A DNA stretch of 64,000 bases from Talpa occidentalis. Its lineage: Eukaryota > Chordata > Mammalia > Eulipotyphla > Talpidae. The notes under the pieces were generated by a model. The model was not told where the DNA came from and searched no databases. It worked only from the letters and a program-made list of their open reading frames with translations. Shown here in pieces: positions 44,540 to 55,720 of the stretch (within the stretch, counting starts at the first letter, position 1; each line of letters opens with the position of its first letter). The stretch spans positions 15,362,141 to 15,426,140 of the forward strand of contig NW_023601433.1 in the NCBI RefSeq assembly GCF_014898055.3. The letters run 5' to 3'. Position numbers and translations under genes: made by a program.

Positions 44540-44865
44540 TTGGTAGGTACAACAGAACTTTCAGCTTTCATTGATTTATTTCCAATTGAGGTAAGGTTGG
44601 TTTACATTGGTGTGTGTGTTTTGGGAAGAAGAGGGTCCTCCCTGCCTGAGCAACCTCCAACAAAACACCCATCACTCCCCCATCTCACACATAGTCTATG
44701 GTTCTCCCTCCCCATTTTGTGTCCACTCTTCCCCTCTCTCTCTCTGAATTCCACAGTTCTAGAATCAGCTTTCAAGGGTTAATTTTTAAGTTTGGTTTTA
44801 TCTGACCCTTTTTTGACTTTTCTATATTCCACTTATAACTGATACCATCAAGTATTTGTGTGACA
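44540..44865 (-). mobile_element. L1 3' part, antisense fragment
   Basis: Text 'tttgacttttctatattccacttataactgataccat' and 'aagtatttgtg' at the right, with 'attgatttatttccaattgagg' and 'ggtttacattgg' at the left, follows antisense L1. A (CT)n stretch lies near 44735. Confidence 0.65.
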
Positions 44866-45305
44866 TTAATTTTATGCCTCAGCCTGACTGGGTTTAGGGA
44901 TGCCCAGATGGCTCGTAAAACATTTCTGGGTGTGTCTGGGGTGGTATGTCCAGAAGAGATTAATCAACTTATTTTTAATTCATTTCAGTTAATGAATTAG
45001 AATTGGCAGACTGAGTAAGAAGATGGCCCCCACCAGAGCAGGCCGGCAGCCTCCAACCTGCTGAGGGTCTGAATAGGACACCATGTGAGGGAGGAGGCAG
45101 TCACCCTCTGTGCTGGAGTTGGCTCTGGTTCCTGTTTTGGTCTTCAGACCAGCCTGGAGCTACCTCCCTTTCTTCCTAGCCTGCTGGCTGCAGACCAGGC
45201 ACTTCTCAGTCTCTAGGACTACAAGAGCCAATATGTCATAATAAATCTCTTTCTGTGTATCTATATCCTGCTGGGTTTGTTTCTCTTGGAATCCCTGTCT
45301 GATAA
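44866..45305 (+). repeat. old interspersed repeat E, long copy
   Basis: It contains 'ctgactgggtttagggatgcccagatggct', 'ctgggtgtgtctggggtggt', 'agaagagatta', 'tctgaataggacacc', and ends 'cctgctgggtttgtttctcttggaatccctgtctgata'. This is a common mammalian repeat whose reverse-strand form begins near 'agagttctccagagaaac'. Antisense relatives lie at 49776-50130 and 51035-51130. I do not assign a formal family name. Confidence 0.6.
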
Positions 45306-45395
45306 AGGTGAAATCTCCTTAAAACTCCAAGATGGTGTTAGAAACAGATCAGCTTGTGTCTGAAGAAATTTGAATCTACCTGGTTGACCAGTGTG

Positions 45396-45656
45396 CCTTT
45401 TTTTTTTTTTAAGATTTATTTTATTTATGCATAGAAGAACTGGGGTGTAAGCCAGAGGGGCGGGGGCGAGAGGATTCACTAGGGACAGAGTGGGGAGCAG
45501 AGCAGGCGAATCTCTGAACTACACTGCTGAGGGGAGCAGCAGGTGAGACAGGAGAGGTCGGCTGTGCCATGTGGGTCGGCTCCCTGGCTAGGGATCGAAC
45601 TCAGGTCACAGTGGTGTTAGTACTGAGACTTACCCCTAGGCCACCAGGGAAGTCCG
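45396..45656 (-). mobile_element. tRNA-derived SINE, older variant
   Basis: Target duplication tgaccagtgtg (45385-45395 and 45657-45667). The head complement reads ccaccagggaagtcc, i.e. ggacttccctggtgg, and the next part 'cctaggccac' and 'tcgaactcaggtcac' differ from the other copies. It is therefore an older subfamily or a relative of the SINE. Confidence 0.87.
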
Positions 45657-45667
45657 TGACCAGTGTG

Positions 45668-46584
45668 TTAAAGAAAGAAAAGGCAGCAAAAAAGGACACT
45701 CTCCCAGGCCTCATCTCTCATGGCTGGTGACTGAGTAGGTTGGTGGGGGGCCCCAGCTTCACAGGACGGGTGGGGGGAAGCTGTGAACCCTTTCCCCAGC
45801 TTCCACTCCCTTCTTCCCACCCAGTCACTCCCTCTAGAGAAATATTTTTCCCAGACACCCTGACCCACATTCCTTCCACTTTCATTCAGGCGTTGAGCTA
45901 TTTTTGTGGAGTCAGACTTTTTTTGGTTGTGGGGAGGAAAGGAAGGATCGTGTTCTGCTATGCAGTGCTGCTAAAAATACAGAAGCATTCTTATTTTTGA
46001 TGGTATAAACCACCTTTTCAGGATTTACTCAAGAGTATTTTCATGTGGCGAGTCATAAACTCCATGCAGTGTTACATCTAACAGAGGTCGGCCCTTTCAG
46101 AAATTGTTTTGACCACATGCTTCTCTATTTAAAGTACTTTCCAGTTTCTCTTGCTGTGGTTTTAATTCCCAGCTCTCAGCTTACCAGTGAGGTGTACCAT
46201 GTTTTCTCACATCTCCGTTTCTCCAGGAGCAGACCTGGACTCAGGTGGTTTCTGAAGGGCCTCCTCTTGCGGCCTTGGTGGGAGGAACAGATGGGGAAGG
46301 GGGAAGAAAGTGTGGGATCCAGCTCCCAGCTCCACCGAGGGTGCAGCCCCTTCTCTGTCGGATTCATCCACTCTGGGTTGACTCCCTTTTCCCAGGCTAA
46401 GTTACTGCTCCCCCAATTACTCATCAGGGAAGTGTACCTGGAAGGAGCGACCCTCCCTCCTGACACACTGTCTCTTGGGCAGCATCTGCCCTTTTTATCG
46501 TGCTGGCTCAGTGTCTGAGGACAAAGTGGAGAAACTAAGCGTGAACCTGCATGCCTCTCTAACGGGAACTACTGTAGGCCTCTC
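45668..46584. other. no recognised gene
   Basis: A plus frame of 157 codons (46045-46518) overlaps a minus frame of 96 codons (46176-46466). Neither has a domain I recognise. Nothing else is supported. Confidence 0.4.
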
Positions 46585-46905
46585 TGCCCCCTACTCATGG
46601 GGGAGATCTTCCAAGATCCCCAGTGGCTACCTGAAAATACAGGTAGTCCTGAGCCTACAGTGCTAGGTGTCTTTCCTATACGTACATACGGAAGATGAAG
46701 ATAATGAGTTAGGCACAGTGAGAGATTAATATCAATAATAATAAAGCAACTATTTTATTATATACTGTAGCAAAATTTATGTGACTGTGGTCCCTCTCAA
46801 AATATCTTATTTACAAGATATTTGGGGTCTGTAGTTGACCACAAGTAGCTGAAACTTCGTAAACAGAAACCTCGGATAACGGGGCAGGGGTGGTGGAGTG
46901 GGGTT
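46585..46905 (+). mobile_element. Tigger-like DNA transposon fragment
   Basis: Text matches Tigger-type non-autonomous elements: 'ttccaagatccccagtgg', 'tttcctatacgtacata', 'gttaggcacagtgagagatta', 'caataataataaagcaac', 'gtagttgaccacaag', 'acctcggataacggggc'. The last phrase is close to the inverted terminus of the family. There is no transposase frame. Confidence 0.75.
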
Positions 46906-47345
46906 ACTATAACAACATTTACCATGGCAAGCATTTTGCATGAGGGGTCAATTTATTTTTCTCTGGGGTGGTATTCAGGGGGAGACCGGGGCTGTGTGGA
47001 GGAGAATGGAGGAAAAGACTTCCTCTGAAAGCTGTCTGAGGGAAGCGCAGCTGAGCGCTTCACAAAATGGCCGGTCTGTGGGGACCTCCAACAGGGAAGG
47101 CACTGGAAGGGGTAGGCGGCCAGACACCTCGACCTGCCTCTTGGAGTCAGGCAAGGCAGCCTGCTGGAGAGCAAGTTAAGGGAAGCGTGAAGTGTCTGAA
47201 CACAAGCTCTCTGTTACACACCAGGTTTTCCACACCAGGTTTTCCACAGCAGTTGGCAGAGGTAGAACTTGGATTAGAATTTAGGGATGACCCCAGAGGC
47301 TCTGAGCCCATTCTCACCTGACCTGGGGAAACAGACATTGCCTGA
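46906..47345. other. no recognised gene; short tandem repeat
   Basis: Contains two tandem copies of cacaccaggttttc (about 47216-47245). No gene is supported. Confidence 0.5.
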
Positions 47346-47346
47346 A

Positions 47347-47411
47347 GAGAAAAAGGGTCTCCCAGCTGGTTTCTTGAGGAGAAAAAGAGGGTCTCCCAGT
47401 TGGTTTCTTGA
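47347..47411 (+). repeat. tandem duplication of about 32 bp
   Basis: Two adjacent units share gagaaaaag, gggtctcccag and tggtttcttga. The second has three extra bases and one substitution. Confidence 0.85.
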
Positions 47412-47462
47412 TTCTACATGTATTTTAAAGCAGGTCACTGTGAATGACTCTTTTGAAGAAAC

Positions 47463-48085
47463 AAATTTTAAAGCTGTGGTAAAATATCCATAACATAAAA
47501 TTTACCATTTTTAAGTTTCCAGTTCAGCGGCATGAAGTACATCCACAGGATTGCATGACCATCAGCACCATTCAGTCCGGGAACTCTTGTTTTCTTGCAA
47601 AATGAAAACTCTGTGCCCATTAAACACCAACTTCTTATTCCCCCGCCCCAGGCCCTGGTTACCACCATTCTATTTTCTGTCTCTGTGAATTTGACAGCCC
47701 TAGGGACCTCTTCTAAGTGCAGTCCTAAAGTATTTGTCCTTTTGTGACCAGCTATTTCACTTAACATAATGTCTTCAAGGTTCATTTATGCAGCATGGAG
47801 CAGAATTTCATTCAAGTAGCAGAATTTACTTCTTTTTTTTAAGACCGAATAACATTCCATTGCATGGATGGATGGACTACATTTTCCTTATCCATTTATC
47901 TGTCAATAGACATTTGACATGTTTCCATCTGTTGGTTATTGTGAAAAAAGCTGTTATGAACATGGGCACACGGATATCCCTTCTAATTCCTGCCTTCAGT
48001 TCTTCTGGGGAGATACACAGAAATGGAATGACTGGATCTCATGGTAATTCTATTTTAAATTTTTTGTGGAACCACAATCCCTGAA
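47463..48085 (-). mobile_element. L1 (old L1M type), antisense, 3' end included
   Basis: A long collinear match by eye to antisense old L1: 'ataacataaaatttaccatttttaag', 'agttcagcggcatgaagtacat', 'gcaaaatgaaaactctgtgcccatta', 'ctggttaccaccattctattttctgtctctgtgaatttgac', 'acattccattgcatggatgg', 'tggaatgactggatctcatggtaattctatttt'. It is one of the clearest L1 fragments in the window. The frame is broken. Confidence 0.85.
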
Positions 48086-48361
48086 TACTTCTACGTTCAA
48101 ATCAGACTTGGTGGGTGGGGACACTTTCCTCTTTTACTTTTACCCCATGTTTTCAATTGGATTCACTGAGCGTGTTCTACCCCTTAGGAAACAGGCTTTG
48201 GAAAACTAAGGGTGAGTGAAGTTTGCTACATTAGCCAGCAGCATCTGCCCTTTTCAGTGAGTCCTGTTAAGGGCACCACATTGAAAGTACTTAATTACTC
48301 TATTAAAGTGAAGATTGTCACTCAAACAGCCTAAATGTTTGACTACAAGTTCTTTAGAATG
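48086..48361. other. no recognised gene
   Basis: Nothing recognised. Confidence 0.4.
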
Positions 48362-48593
48362 TTTTTCTCTATGTGCGTAGAAGAATTAGGGTATAGGCCA
48401 AAGGTGTGGGGGGACAAGAGGATTCACCAGAGACAGAGTGGGGGGCACTAAAATACACTGCTGAGGGGAGCAGCGGGCGAGACTGGAGAGGTCTGCTGTG
48501 CCATGTGGAGTTATCTCCCCAGCTGAGGAGCCAACTCAGGCCGTTGTGGTAGTAATTCTGAGACTTAACTTCTAAGCCACCAGGGAGACCCCC
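48362..48593 (-). mobile_element. tRNA-derived SINE, old and worn
   Basis: Reads gtagaagaattagggtatagg at the left and taagccaccagggagaccc at the right. An internal deletion removes part of the 'gggagcagaacaggcagac' segment. The head shares 'ctgagacttaactt' with the 45396 copy, so both belong to the older variant. No clean target duplication was found. Confidence 0.8.
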
Positions 48594-48919
48594 AGTGCCT
48601 TACAATTATTTCAAGTCTTTCTTAGGTTGGTACAAAAAAAAGATTTTGGGGCCAGCACCAGCTTGACAGAGCCAAGAGCTGGGTAGCTCATAAATTGTGG
48701 ATCTTCTCTGTCACCTGAGCAGTTCATCATGTAAATAACTTTAAGTTATCCAGGGAAAGCCTTAAGTAATAGTTCTCCCCAATGGTGAAAGATGCCCCAA
48801 ACTTTGCCAACCCCTTTACAGTACAGGTCACTCTTAGGTGGTCTTCACAAACACATGAAGTAGAAGGAAGATAGCACTCTCCCTTAATTAAAAAATAAAA
48901 AAAAATAAAAAAATATAAC
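48594..48919. other. no recognised gene
   Basis: Ends in an AT-rich (AAATAA) stretch before the next SINE. Nothing else is seen. Confidence 0.4.
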
Positions 48920-49195
48920 AGGGCCTCCCCGGTGGCGCAGCGGTTGAGCGCTGGGCTGCGAAGCTGGCCGCGGCCTCTGCAGCGCCGGTTCAATCCCCGG
49001 CTGCTCCCCGGTCACGGGAGGAGGGTCCCACATGGCGCTCAGACCTCTCCTGCCGCCCGCTGCTCCCCTCAGCAGTGTACTTCGGTCCTTCTGCCTGCTC
49101 TGCTCCCCGCTCTGGCTCTGGTGAATTCTCTCACCCTCCCGCGCTTCTGACTGTACCCAGTGCATGTATAAATAAATAAAAAAATCTTAAAAAAA

Positions 49196-49226
<31 letters not shown>

Positions 49227-49235
49227 AAAACAATT
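48920..49235 (+). mobile_element. tRNA-derived SINE with (AAAT)n tail
   Basis: Near-consensus subfamily-2 copy: gggcctccccggtggcgcag, A-box region tggcgcagcggttgag, B-box region ggttcaatccccgg, and tail ataaataaataaaaaaatctt. Its tail has expanded into an AAAT repeat (about 49197-49229). It has the doubled 'gctgctccccggtcacggg' segment also seen at 30369-30385. It faces the older SINE at 48362-48593. Confidence 0.9.
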
Positions 49236-49639
49236 AAAGAACATTTCCACATTAACAAAAGAAGATGGTGCTGATCATCTTCATCCCCAGCTCTGACATC
49301 ATCTGCTTCATCCATCTCTTCCACTACTAATTTTTTTTGGGGGGTACATAAAAGCAAAACCCAGACATTATACCATATCACCAATGAATACTACAGTGTG
49401 TATCTGTACTAGACAAGAACATGTTTTTCTGTTTGTTTTTCTCTACTTTATCTCCCTGCTGGATGAAATTAGCAACAGTTCCTTAATATTTTCTTATGTG
49501 CAACCTCATAAAAATGTCTGGTATATCTGGAAAATATCATCTACCATCAGTTTGTTCAAATGTGAACCTAAACAAGGTCTAGATCTGGCTCTGGTTGTTA
49601 TGTGTCTAAAGTCACTCCCCCCTCTCAGTTCTTACCAGA
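49236..49639. other. no recognised gene
   Basis: Unassigned. A plus frame of 106 codons at 49384-49704 runs into an L1 fragment and is not credited. Confidence 0.4.
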
Positions 49640-49772
49640 CCTCATTTTTTAGTAGTTTCAGATCTACGAAAAAATTTGGAAGATGGTACAGAGAGTTCCT
49701 GTAAATCTCTGTGCAGTACTTCCCCATTATTAACATCTGACATTGCTGAAATTAATGAACTAATATGGTTCT
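49640..49772 (-). mobile_element. old L1 fragment, antisense
   Basis: 'agtttcagatctacgaaaaaatttggaagatggtacagagagttcc' (in part), 'ccccattattaacatctgacatt' and 'aattaatgaactaatatgg' match antisense old L1. Confidence 0.6.
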
Positions 49773-49775
49773 ATG

Positions 49776-49875
49776 TATTAGTTAGAGTTCTCCAGAGAAA
49801 CCTGGTCAGAAGCAGTTGCAAGCCAGGAACAACTCTTCCCCACTCCAGGGAGGGTCCACCCATCCCTATCTAAGT

Positions 49876-49916
<41 letters not shown>

Positions 49917-50130
49917 AATCTATCTAACAATCCATCTATCTATCTATATTGAAACTTAATATGGGGACTGACCCACACAGTTACAGAGACTCAGAAGTCT
50001 GATAATCTGTATTCTGCAAGGTGCAGAACCAGGAAACAGTGGTATAATTCAGTCTGAGTCTGAAGTCCAGAGAATCAGGAGCCTTCAATCCTGTCTAATG
50101 TCTTTTTCTGTTTTAGGATCCCATCCAGAA
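49776..50130 (-). repeat. interspersed repeat E with (TATC)n microsatellite
   Basis: Opens ttagttagagttctccagagaa and contains a TATC tract of about ten units (49877-49915) plus interrupted units to 49949. It continues 'aaacttaatatggggactgacccacacagtta'. It is the antisense relative of 44866-45305. Confidence 0.7.
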
Positions 50131-50493
50131 TCCATCATGTATCCTTAGGTTCTTCTGGGAAAGTCAGTTTCTCAGACTTTCTCTATTTTTCATGACCTTG
50201 ACAGGTATTTTAGAGGATGTTTCTATATTAGGATTTGTCTGATATTTCTCTCACTACTAGACTGGGGTTATGGGTTTCAGGAGGAAGACTGCAGAGGGCA
50301 AGGGCCATCTCCATCACCTCGTGTCAAGGACACATTCAACAATGTGACTCATCACTGTTGATGTTGACCTTGGTTGCTTCGTTAGGGTGGTGTCTGCTGG
50401 ACTTCTCTGCTGTGAAGTTACTCTTTCTCCCTTCCTATATTATGTTTCTTGGAAGGAAGTCTCTGTTGCAGTCCACACTTGAGGGGGTTATGT
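50131..50493. other. no recognised gene
   Basis: Nothing recognised. Confidence 0.4.
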
Positions 50494-50510
50494 TCTCCCA
50501 CTAATTTATT

Positions 50511-50786
50511 TATTTTTAAGAAGATTTATTTATTTATTTATTTATACAAGAACCAGGGTACAGACCAGATGTGTGGGAGGGTGAGAGGATCCCCCAGAGA
50601 CAGAGCAGGTAACAGAACAGGCAGACTGATGAAATACACTGCTGAGGGGAGCAGCGGGCGAGACAGGAGAGATCTGCCGTGCCATGTGGGACCCTTGCCG
50701 GCCAGCCGGGTTCGAACCGGTGCTGCAGAGGCTGTGGACTGCTTCACAGCGCTGCCCTCAACTGCCTGCGCCACCAGGGGAGGCCC
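50511..50786 (-). mobile_element. tRNA-derived SINE
   Basis: A perfect 17-bp target duplication, tctcccactaatttatt (50494-50510 and 50787-50803). B-box complement gggttcgaaccggtgc. Subfamily-1 body. Confidence 0.94.
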
Positions 50787-50979
50787 TCTCCCACTAATTT
50801 ATTGGAGAACCTATGTCATATGTCTTAAGCTTCCCATGTCTGGAATTTAGTTGATTGCTTCCTCATGGGGGTATTTAACTTGCTGTTTCTTTCTTGTACA
50901 TTCTATTGTATAAATAAGTCATTATGTCTCCAGGTTCTAATTGATTTAAATTCAGCTTTTGGGCACCTCTGTCTCTCTG

Positions 50980-51140
50980 TCTACCTACCTACCTACCTAC
51001 CTACCTACCTACCTATTTATCATCTTTATATCTATCTAGAAACTTAATATGGGAACTGGCCCACACAGTTATGGAGACCCAGAAGTCTGCTAATCTGTAG
51101 TCTGCAAGATACAGATCCAGGAAATATAATCTTAATTATA
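50980..51140 (-). repeat. repeat E fragment with (CTAC)n microsatellite
   Basis: A CTAC tract of eight to nine units (50980-51013) precedes text about 85% like 49950-50045 by eye ('gaaacttaatatgggaactggcccacacagtta', 'cagaagtctgctaatctgtagtctgcaag'). Confidence 0.75.
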
Positions 51141-52054
51141 GTTTGTAGGGAGAGTCTTGCTTTATACCTGGTGCCTTGAAGTAACTATACATATGTCCTT
51201 CTTTGGGGAGAAATCACAAGACCACCTGATTCATGCTGTGTCGTGCCACATGGTGTGCACTGTCTAGCTGTCCCACTTTCAGTAATAGGAAGGCTGATCA
51301 GTGAGTTTGAATAGGCAAAAACTATTTTTATATTCAGTTAAGAGTTAAGGAAATTGAGATGAGCAGTGATCTGTCTAATGGCACGTGATACATGTTAGAA
51401 AGAGGACAGGACCCCATGTCTTGCCTTGTTGTTTCTTTCTGACTTCTGCGGTGAAGAACATTGTCAAGGTGTTGTAATTGGGAGAACTGTGCCACATTAA
51501 CACTGTTGAGATGTATGTTCCCTGGGGCATGACCCACCAAGCTCAGGGGTAGAATAGAGTCAAGGATGAAGCTACGGAGGAAAACATTTTGTTGAGTGAG
51601 AATGATTGATGGGATGGTTATTTGGGAAGTTTCTGAAATCCCAGTTGCTTTCCAGAAAAGATGTGGGCAGGGGGTCCAGGTGTGGGAGCCATTGTATGTA
51701 CAAAGCAGGGCCCAGCATGGCCTAAGGTGGGGCTTCTTGGCTCCACTTCCTTCTGCACTAGAGTTTTGACATTTAAATTAACTCAGTGGAGTAGACAGTG
51801 ACCATTTTATTAATTTTCAAAGAATCTCTGAGATATACCAGCTGGACAGACACTGCAGTTGGGCAGCTGCGTGGGCTGGCAGACCCTGATGTTTATAGAT
51901 TTGGTGATTCCTCTTTAATTAAAGTGTTGGGTAGCTACATTAAATACCAGATGCTTCATATTGCATCTGTGTTCAAGCTTCAAAGTTGCCTGCCCAGGGA
52001 GTGTGACCTGGTCCTTGATTTGTACTTCCTGTTACTGATTGAGGCATCTTAATT
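51141..52054. other. no recognised gene
   Basis: Nothing recognised. Frames are short and without motif. Confidence 0.4.
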
Positions 52055-52061
52055 TGAGAAA

Positions 52062-52096
<35 letters not shown>

Positions 52097-52210
52097 AGTG
52101 TGTGTGTGTGTGCGTGTACATATATATGAGGCTCCAGGGCCTCATTGATTTAACTTCAAATGTTAGATTTCTTCTTATAAGTTGTTTTTTTTTTTTTTTT
52201 TTTTTTGTAT
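52055..52210. repeat. (AAAT)n, (GT)n and T-run cluster
   Basis: AAATA units (52058-52097), then a GT stretch (52098-52114) and TA text. A T run of about 23 lies at 52184-52206. Confidence 0.85.
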
Positions 52211-52665
52211 ATTCTTGATCTTTGTTACACAAAAATGGGACTGGCAATGTTATCTTGGAGCTTATGAAAAAGAAGAATCTTAGATCCTACCTGAGGCCCG
52301 GAGTTGAAGTTAGAATCTGAGTTTTCACAAACCACTTGGTGTTTTGGTTCAAATAAAAAGGACTGACACTATGGAGCAGAGACAGCATGGCCAGCACTAT
52401 CCTAAGTGTTATAAGGGATCAGTGTACTTCTCCCTCACCCAGTCTGTTCAGGAACAGAGTCCCATCCCAAGATGCAGGGACCCATGGGGAGTTCCACGAA
52501 GCTCTGTCCTCCACTCCCATCTGGCACAGACCACAGGGCCTTCATCTGACACTCCACAACTGACCCTTTTGTGCATCAATGCCTGATTCATAGAAGATCC
52601 AAAAGATTCAGGATGCTCTATGGGGGAATTGTTCATAGTCATTACCTCCATGATTCCTACCAGTA
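52211..52665. other. no recognised gene
   Basis: Nothing recognised. Confidence 0.4.
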
Positions 52666-52732
52666 CATGATGATGATGATGATGATAGTGGTGGTTTTGG
52701 TGTTAGTGGTGGTGGTGGTGGTAATGATGGCA
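52666..52732. repeat. (ATG)n followed by (GTG)n
   Basis: About seven GAT/ATG units are followed by GTGGT-type units. The resulting Met/Val-rich frame is an artefact. Confidence 0.85.
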
Positions 52733-53302
52733 TTCATTCTAAACTTTCAGTTTTCCAGCTCTTTAAGGAAATGAAACTTGGTAATTTTGACAATGTCCTA
52801 CTTTTAGAAATGCTATAAGCTCTGACTTGGTTTTAATATCATTTCTTGTGTGTTCAGTAGAGAAGTGATTTCTCCAAGCCTGGATATACTACTTTTTCCC
52901 AAAGCATCAAATTGGACATCAAAACTGAAGACCCACTCCTTGCCTTCCTATTTACAGTATGACATGGCAATAACATATGACCCTTTTGAGAGTGGGATCA
53001 ATGCCTCAGAAAGAGCTAAGAAAAGGCGGCTTGTCTCTCCTTCGACTCACGTTCATATACTCTTTTTTTTCCCCAAAGAGAATTAGGAGGTATTATTATT
53101 TATGTTTGTGTCAAGAATGATTGAAGTTTATTTCTCCTATTAAAAGTATTAGAGCCTATGACTCAAGGCAATTTCCTATATTGTTCATATACAAGTTTTC
53201 ATTTTTAAAGCTACTGGTCTACATGTCTTATTATTGCTATCTACCTGAGAATTAGCAGATTTTGCAAGACAAGGACTGGGTTTCACATGATTTCCCCCAA
53301 AA
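52733..53302. other. no recognised gene
   Basis: Nothing recognised. Confidence 0.4.
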
Positions 53303-53830
53303 TCAGACACCAACTGCAAGTCCAAGTTGTCCCCTGTGCTTCTAACCATCTGGATATTAATCAGAAGTTCTAAAAATCCTCTCCTCAGGTTTGGTTAATT
53401 TGGTAGAGCAAGTTAAAGAATTCAGAGAAAGCTTTACTTACTAGGTCAACAGCTTATTATAATTGGCTATAACTCGGGACTAGCCAGCTGAATAGGCACA
53501 CAGGGCCAGATGTGTGGGAAGGAGCACAGAGCTTCCATAGTCTCTCTGAGCACCATTCTCCCTGATCTCCACATGTTCTCCAACATCTCTTTTAACCCCA
53601 TCCTTTTGAAGGTTTATGGATGCACCTTACGTAGTCATGAGTAATTAAGTCATTGGCCACTGGCAATTAATTTCTATCTCCAGTTCCACTCCTTCCCCAG
53701 AGGTCAAAGGACTGGGACAGAAAGTTCCCCTGGTAACCAACCCCATCTTTAGATACTTGCCAAATGGCATCTCATTAACATAACAAGAGACATTTAGGAA
53801 ACTCCAAGGGTTCTGGGAGTTGCAAGCATG
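53303..53830 (+). repeat. old interspersed repeat D, copy 2
   Basis: Collinear by eye with 2959-3540: 'aagtccaagttgtcccctgtgcttctaa', 'aaagaattcagagaaag', 'gagacatttaggaaactccaaggg'. The strand is the same as copy 1. Several indels separate the two. Confidence 0.6.
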
Positions 53831-54652
53831 GAACTATGGATTAAGACCAAATATGTATGAGAAATTATGTTTTGGTCATTTGAATAACCAACTATACATT
53901 TTTTTATAAGTCATAAAATTACACTGTCCTTCAGTTAAACTGTGAGATTCTTTGTAATGTGGTTATATGCCTTTTACAAACTTAGTTGTTTTCCTTATGT
54001 CAGACATACAGCAGATAAGCCAGTGTAGATTAATTGATTTCAATGATGTATGAGTGAATAATTGAAGGAATGGAGGAAGCAAATGAAACCCTAGATTTCA
54101 GCATTTACATCCAAAACATTTTCTACTTTATGGTATTGATGTTCCAATAGTGGACAACTCATATTAAATAAGTGAACAACAGCAACTCAAATTGGAAATG
54201 AGTATTTTACTTATGAAAATGGATAATACTTGTCAAGTTGTAACACATTTAGATGAATATTATTATATTTTATTACATTGCCAAGCTCATGGAAACTGTT
54301 GAGAGGGAGAAAATACATATAAAATGAAATGTGACCAACTTGAAAATGTCAAATGATTATTGCATCTCATTATAAATTATTTTAGCTCTATAAGCTTCTA
54401 TAACAACTAAAGCTACTTGAGTTCCAGGATGTAAGCACAGTTTTACCAACAGTGAACTGAGAGGTCTTATAAAAGTCCTTCTCCTTCTACCTTTCAGTGT
54501 CCTTTCCTGGAAAATGTGGTCTTTATACCAGAGCCCCTACTACTTTTTATTTAAATCTTTAATTTAATCAAGGGAGTGACATAAGCATAACTGTTTACAC
54601 TTATTGTAATTTTAAATTAATCAGTGTTAATGTCATTAGGGAAAGCAACTAA
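53831..54652. other. AT-rich, no recognised gene
   Basis: Nothing recognised. Confidence 0.4.
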
Positions 54653-54665
54653 CATTTTTCTTTTT

Positions 54666-54948
54666 GTTTATTTTTTAATTTTTTTAAGGTTTATTTTTTT
54701 AAAGATTCATTTATTTATATAAGAACTGGGGTACAGGTCAGAGGCGCGGGAGGGTGAGAGAATTCACCAGAGACAGAGTGGGGAGCAGAACAGGCAGACG
54801 GGCCAAAGACACTGCTGAGGGGAGCAGCGGGCGCAACAGGAGAGGTCTGCCGTGCCATGTGGGTATCTCCTTGGCCGGCCAGGAATCGAACCCACGCTGA
54901 CAGCAGCTGCAGCGTGGTTCTCAACCCACTGCACCACCACGGAGGCTC
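54666..54948 (-). mobile_element. tRNA-derived SINE
   Basis: Target duplication catttttcttttt (54653-54665 and 54949-54961). The 'gtgggtatctccttggccgg' variant. The head complement reads ccaccacggaggctcc, slightly decayed. Confidence 0.88.
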
Positions 54949-55089
54949 CATTTTTCTTTTTTTAACCAAGAAAAGACATACCCTAAAAATCAAGTTGTGG
55001 CAACAGAAGTGATTCTGAGAAAATGAGCCCCAGATACATTTGTTCTCATTTTACTGAGAAACACTATTTCTCATGCACCGAATTTGTAT

Positions 55090-55195
55090 TTTTTTTTTTC
55101 AGTTTAAAAAATTGAGATGGAATCCATATAACATAAAAATAACCCTTTACGGAGTACAATTCAGTGCAATTTAGTGCCTGCATAATGTGCAATCT
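55090..55195 (-). mobile_element. old L1 fragment, antisense
   Basis: 'ttgagatggaatccatataacataaaaataacc' and 'agtacaattcagtgcaattta' match the same L1 segment as 47470-47540. Confidence 0.6.
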
Positions 55196-55499
55196 GTATT
55201 TGGTTTGATAACTGTGATTGAAGGTGGGGAGGTAAAAACCACAGTATGTTCTTTGCACAGATGTACTGGCTAGTGAAGCAGAGAGGCATCCAAATTTAAG
55301 TGGCATTCAAATAGGAACCAGAGAATTAGGTCCAAAACAACAAAAAAATTAGAGAAAATTCTGGAATTCAAAGACAATAGGATCAAATTTTTACTATCAC
55401 ACATTCAACTAGGCTTTGCTGGCTTCTGGTCAAGCTGTAGTTGAACTGACTGGAAATAAAAGGTGACACTTATGAAAAATAGCATCAGTGAGGTTCTGT
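55196..55499. other. no recognised gene
   Basis: Nothing recognised. Confidence 0.4.
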
Positions 55500-55720
55500 T
55501 GGGAATGAGAAGAACTGCCCTACCTCTCTGGGTGGGCAAACAAACCAATGAACATCAGACAGATGAGTAGGAGAAAAAGAACAAATTTAATAGCATACGT
55601 ATGGAAAATTTACATGGCCATAAATTCTAAAGTAAATGGGATTTGTATCCTGTGTTAAGGGACCTAAGGCATCAAGGAGAGAAGAGGGGGGTCTCACCTG
55701 CCAAGGAGGGCATAACTTGA
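55500..55720 (-). repeat. old interspersed repeat F, copy 2
   Basis: 'agatgagtaggagaaaaagaac', 'catacgtatggaaaatttacatggccat' and 'aaagtaaatgggat' align with 57753-57835. The orientation is given relative to the presumed LTR and is uncertain. Confidence 0.5.

Noticed and set aside
46045..46518. 157-codon plus-strand frame
   Set aside because: No recognisable domain, and it overlaps a 96-codon antisense frame. There is no evidence of constraint.
49877..51014. CRISPR-like regular repeats
   Set aside because: They are tetranucleotide microsatellites (TATC, CTAC) without spacers, and this is mammalian DNA.
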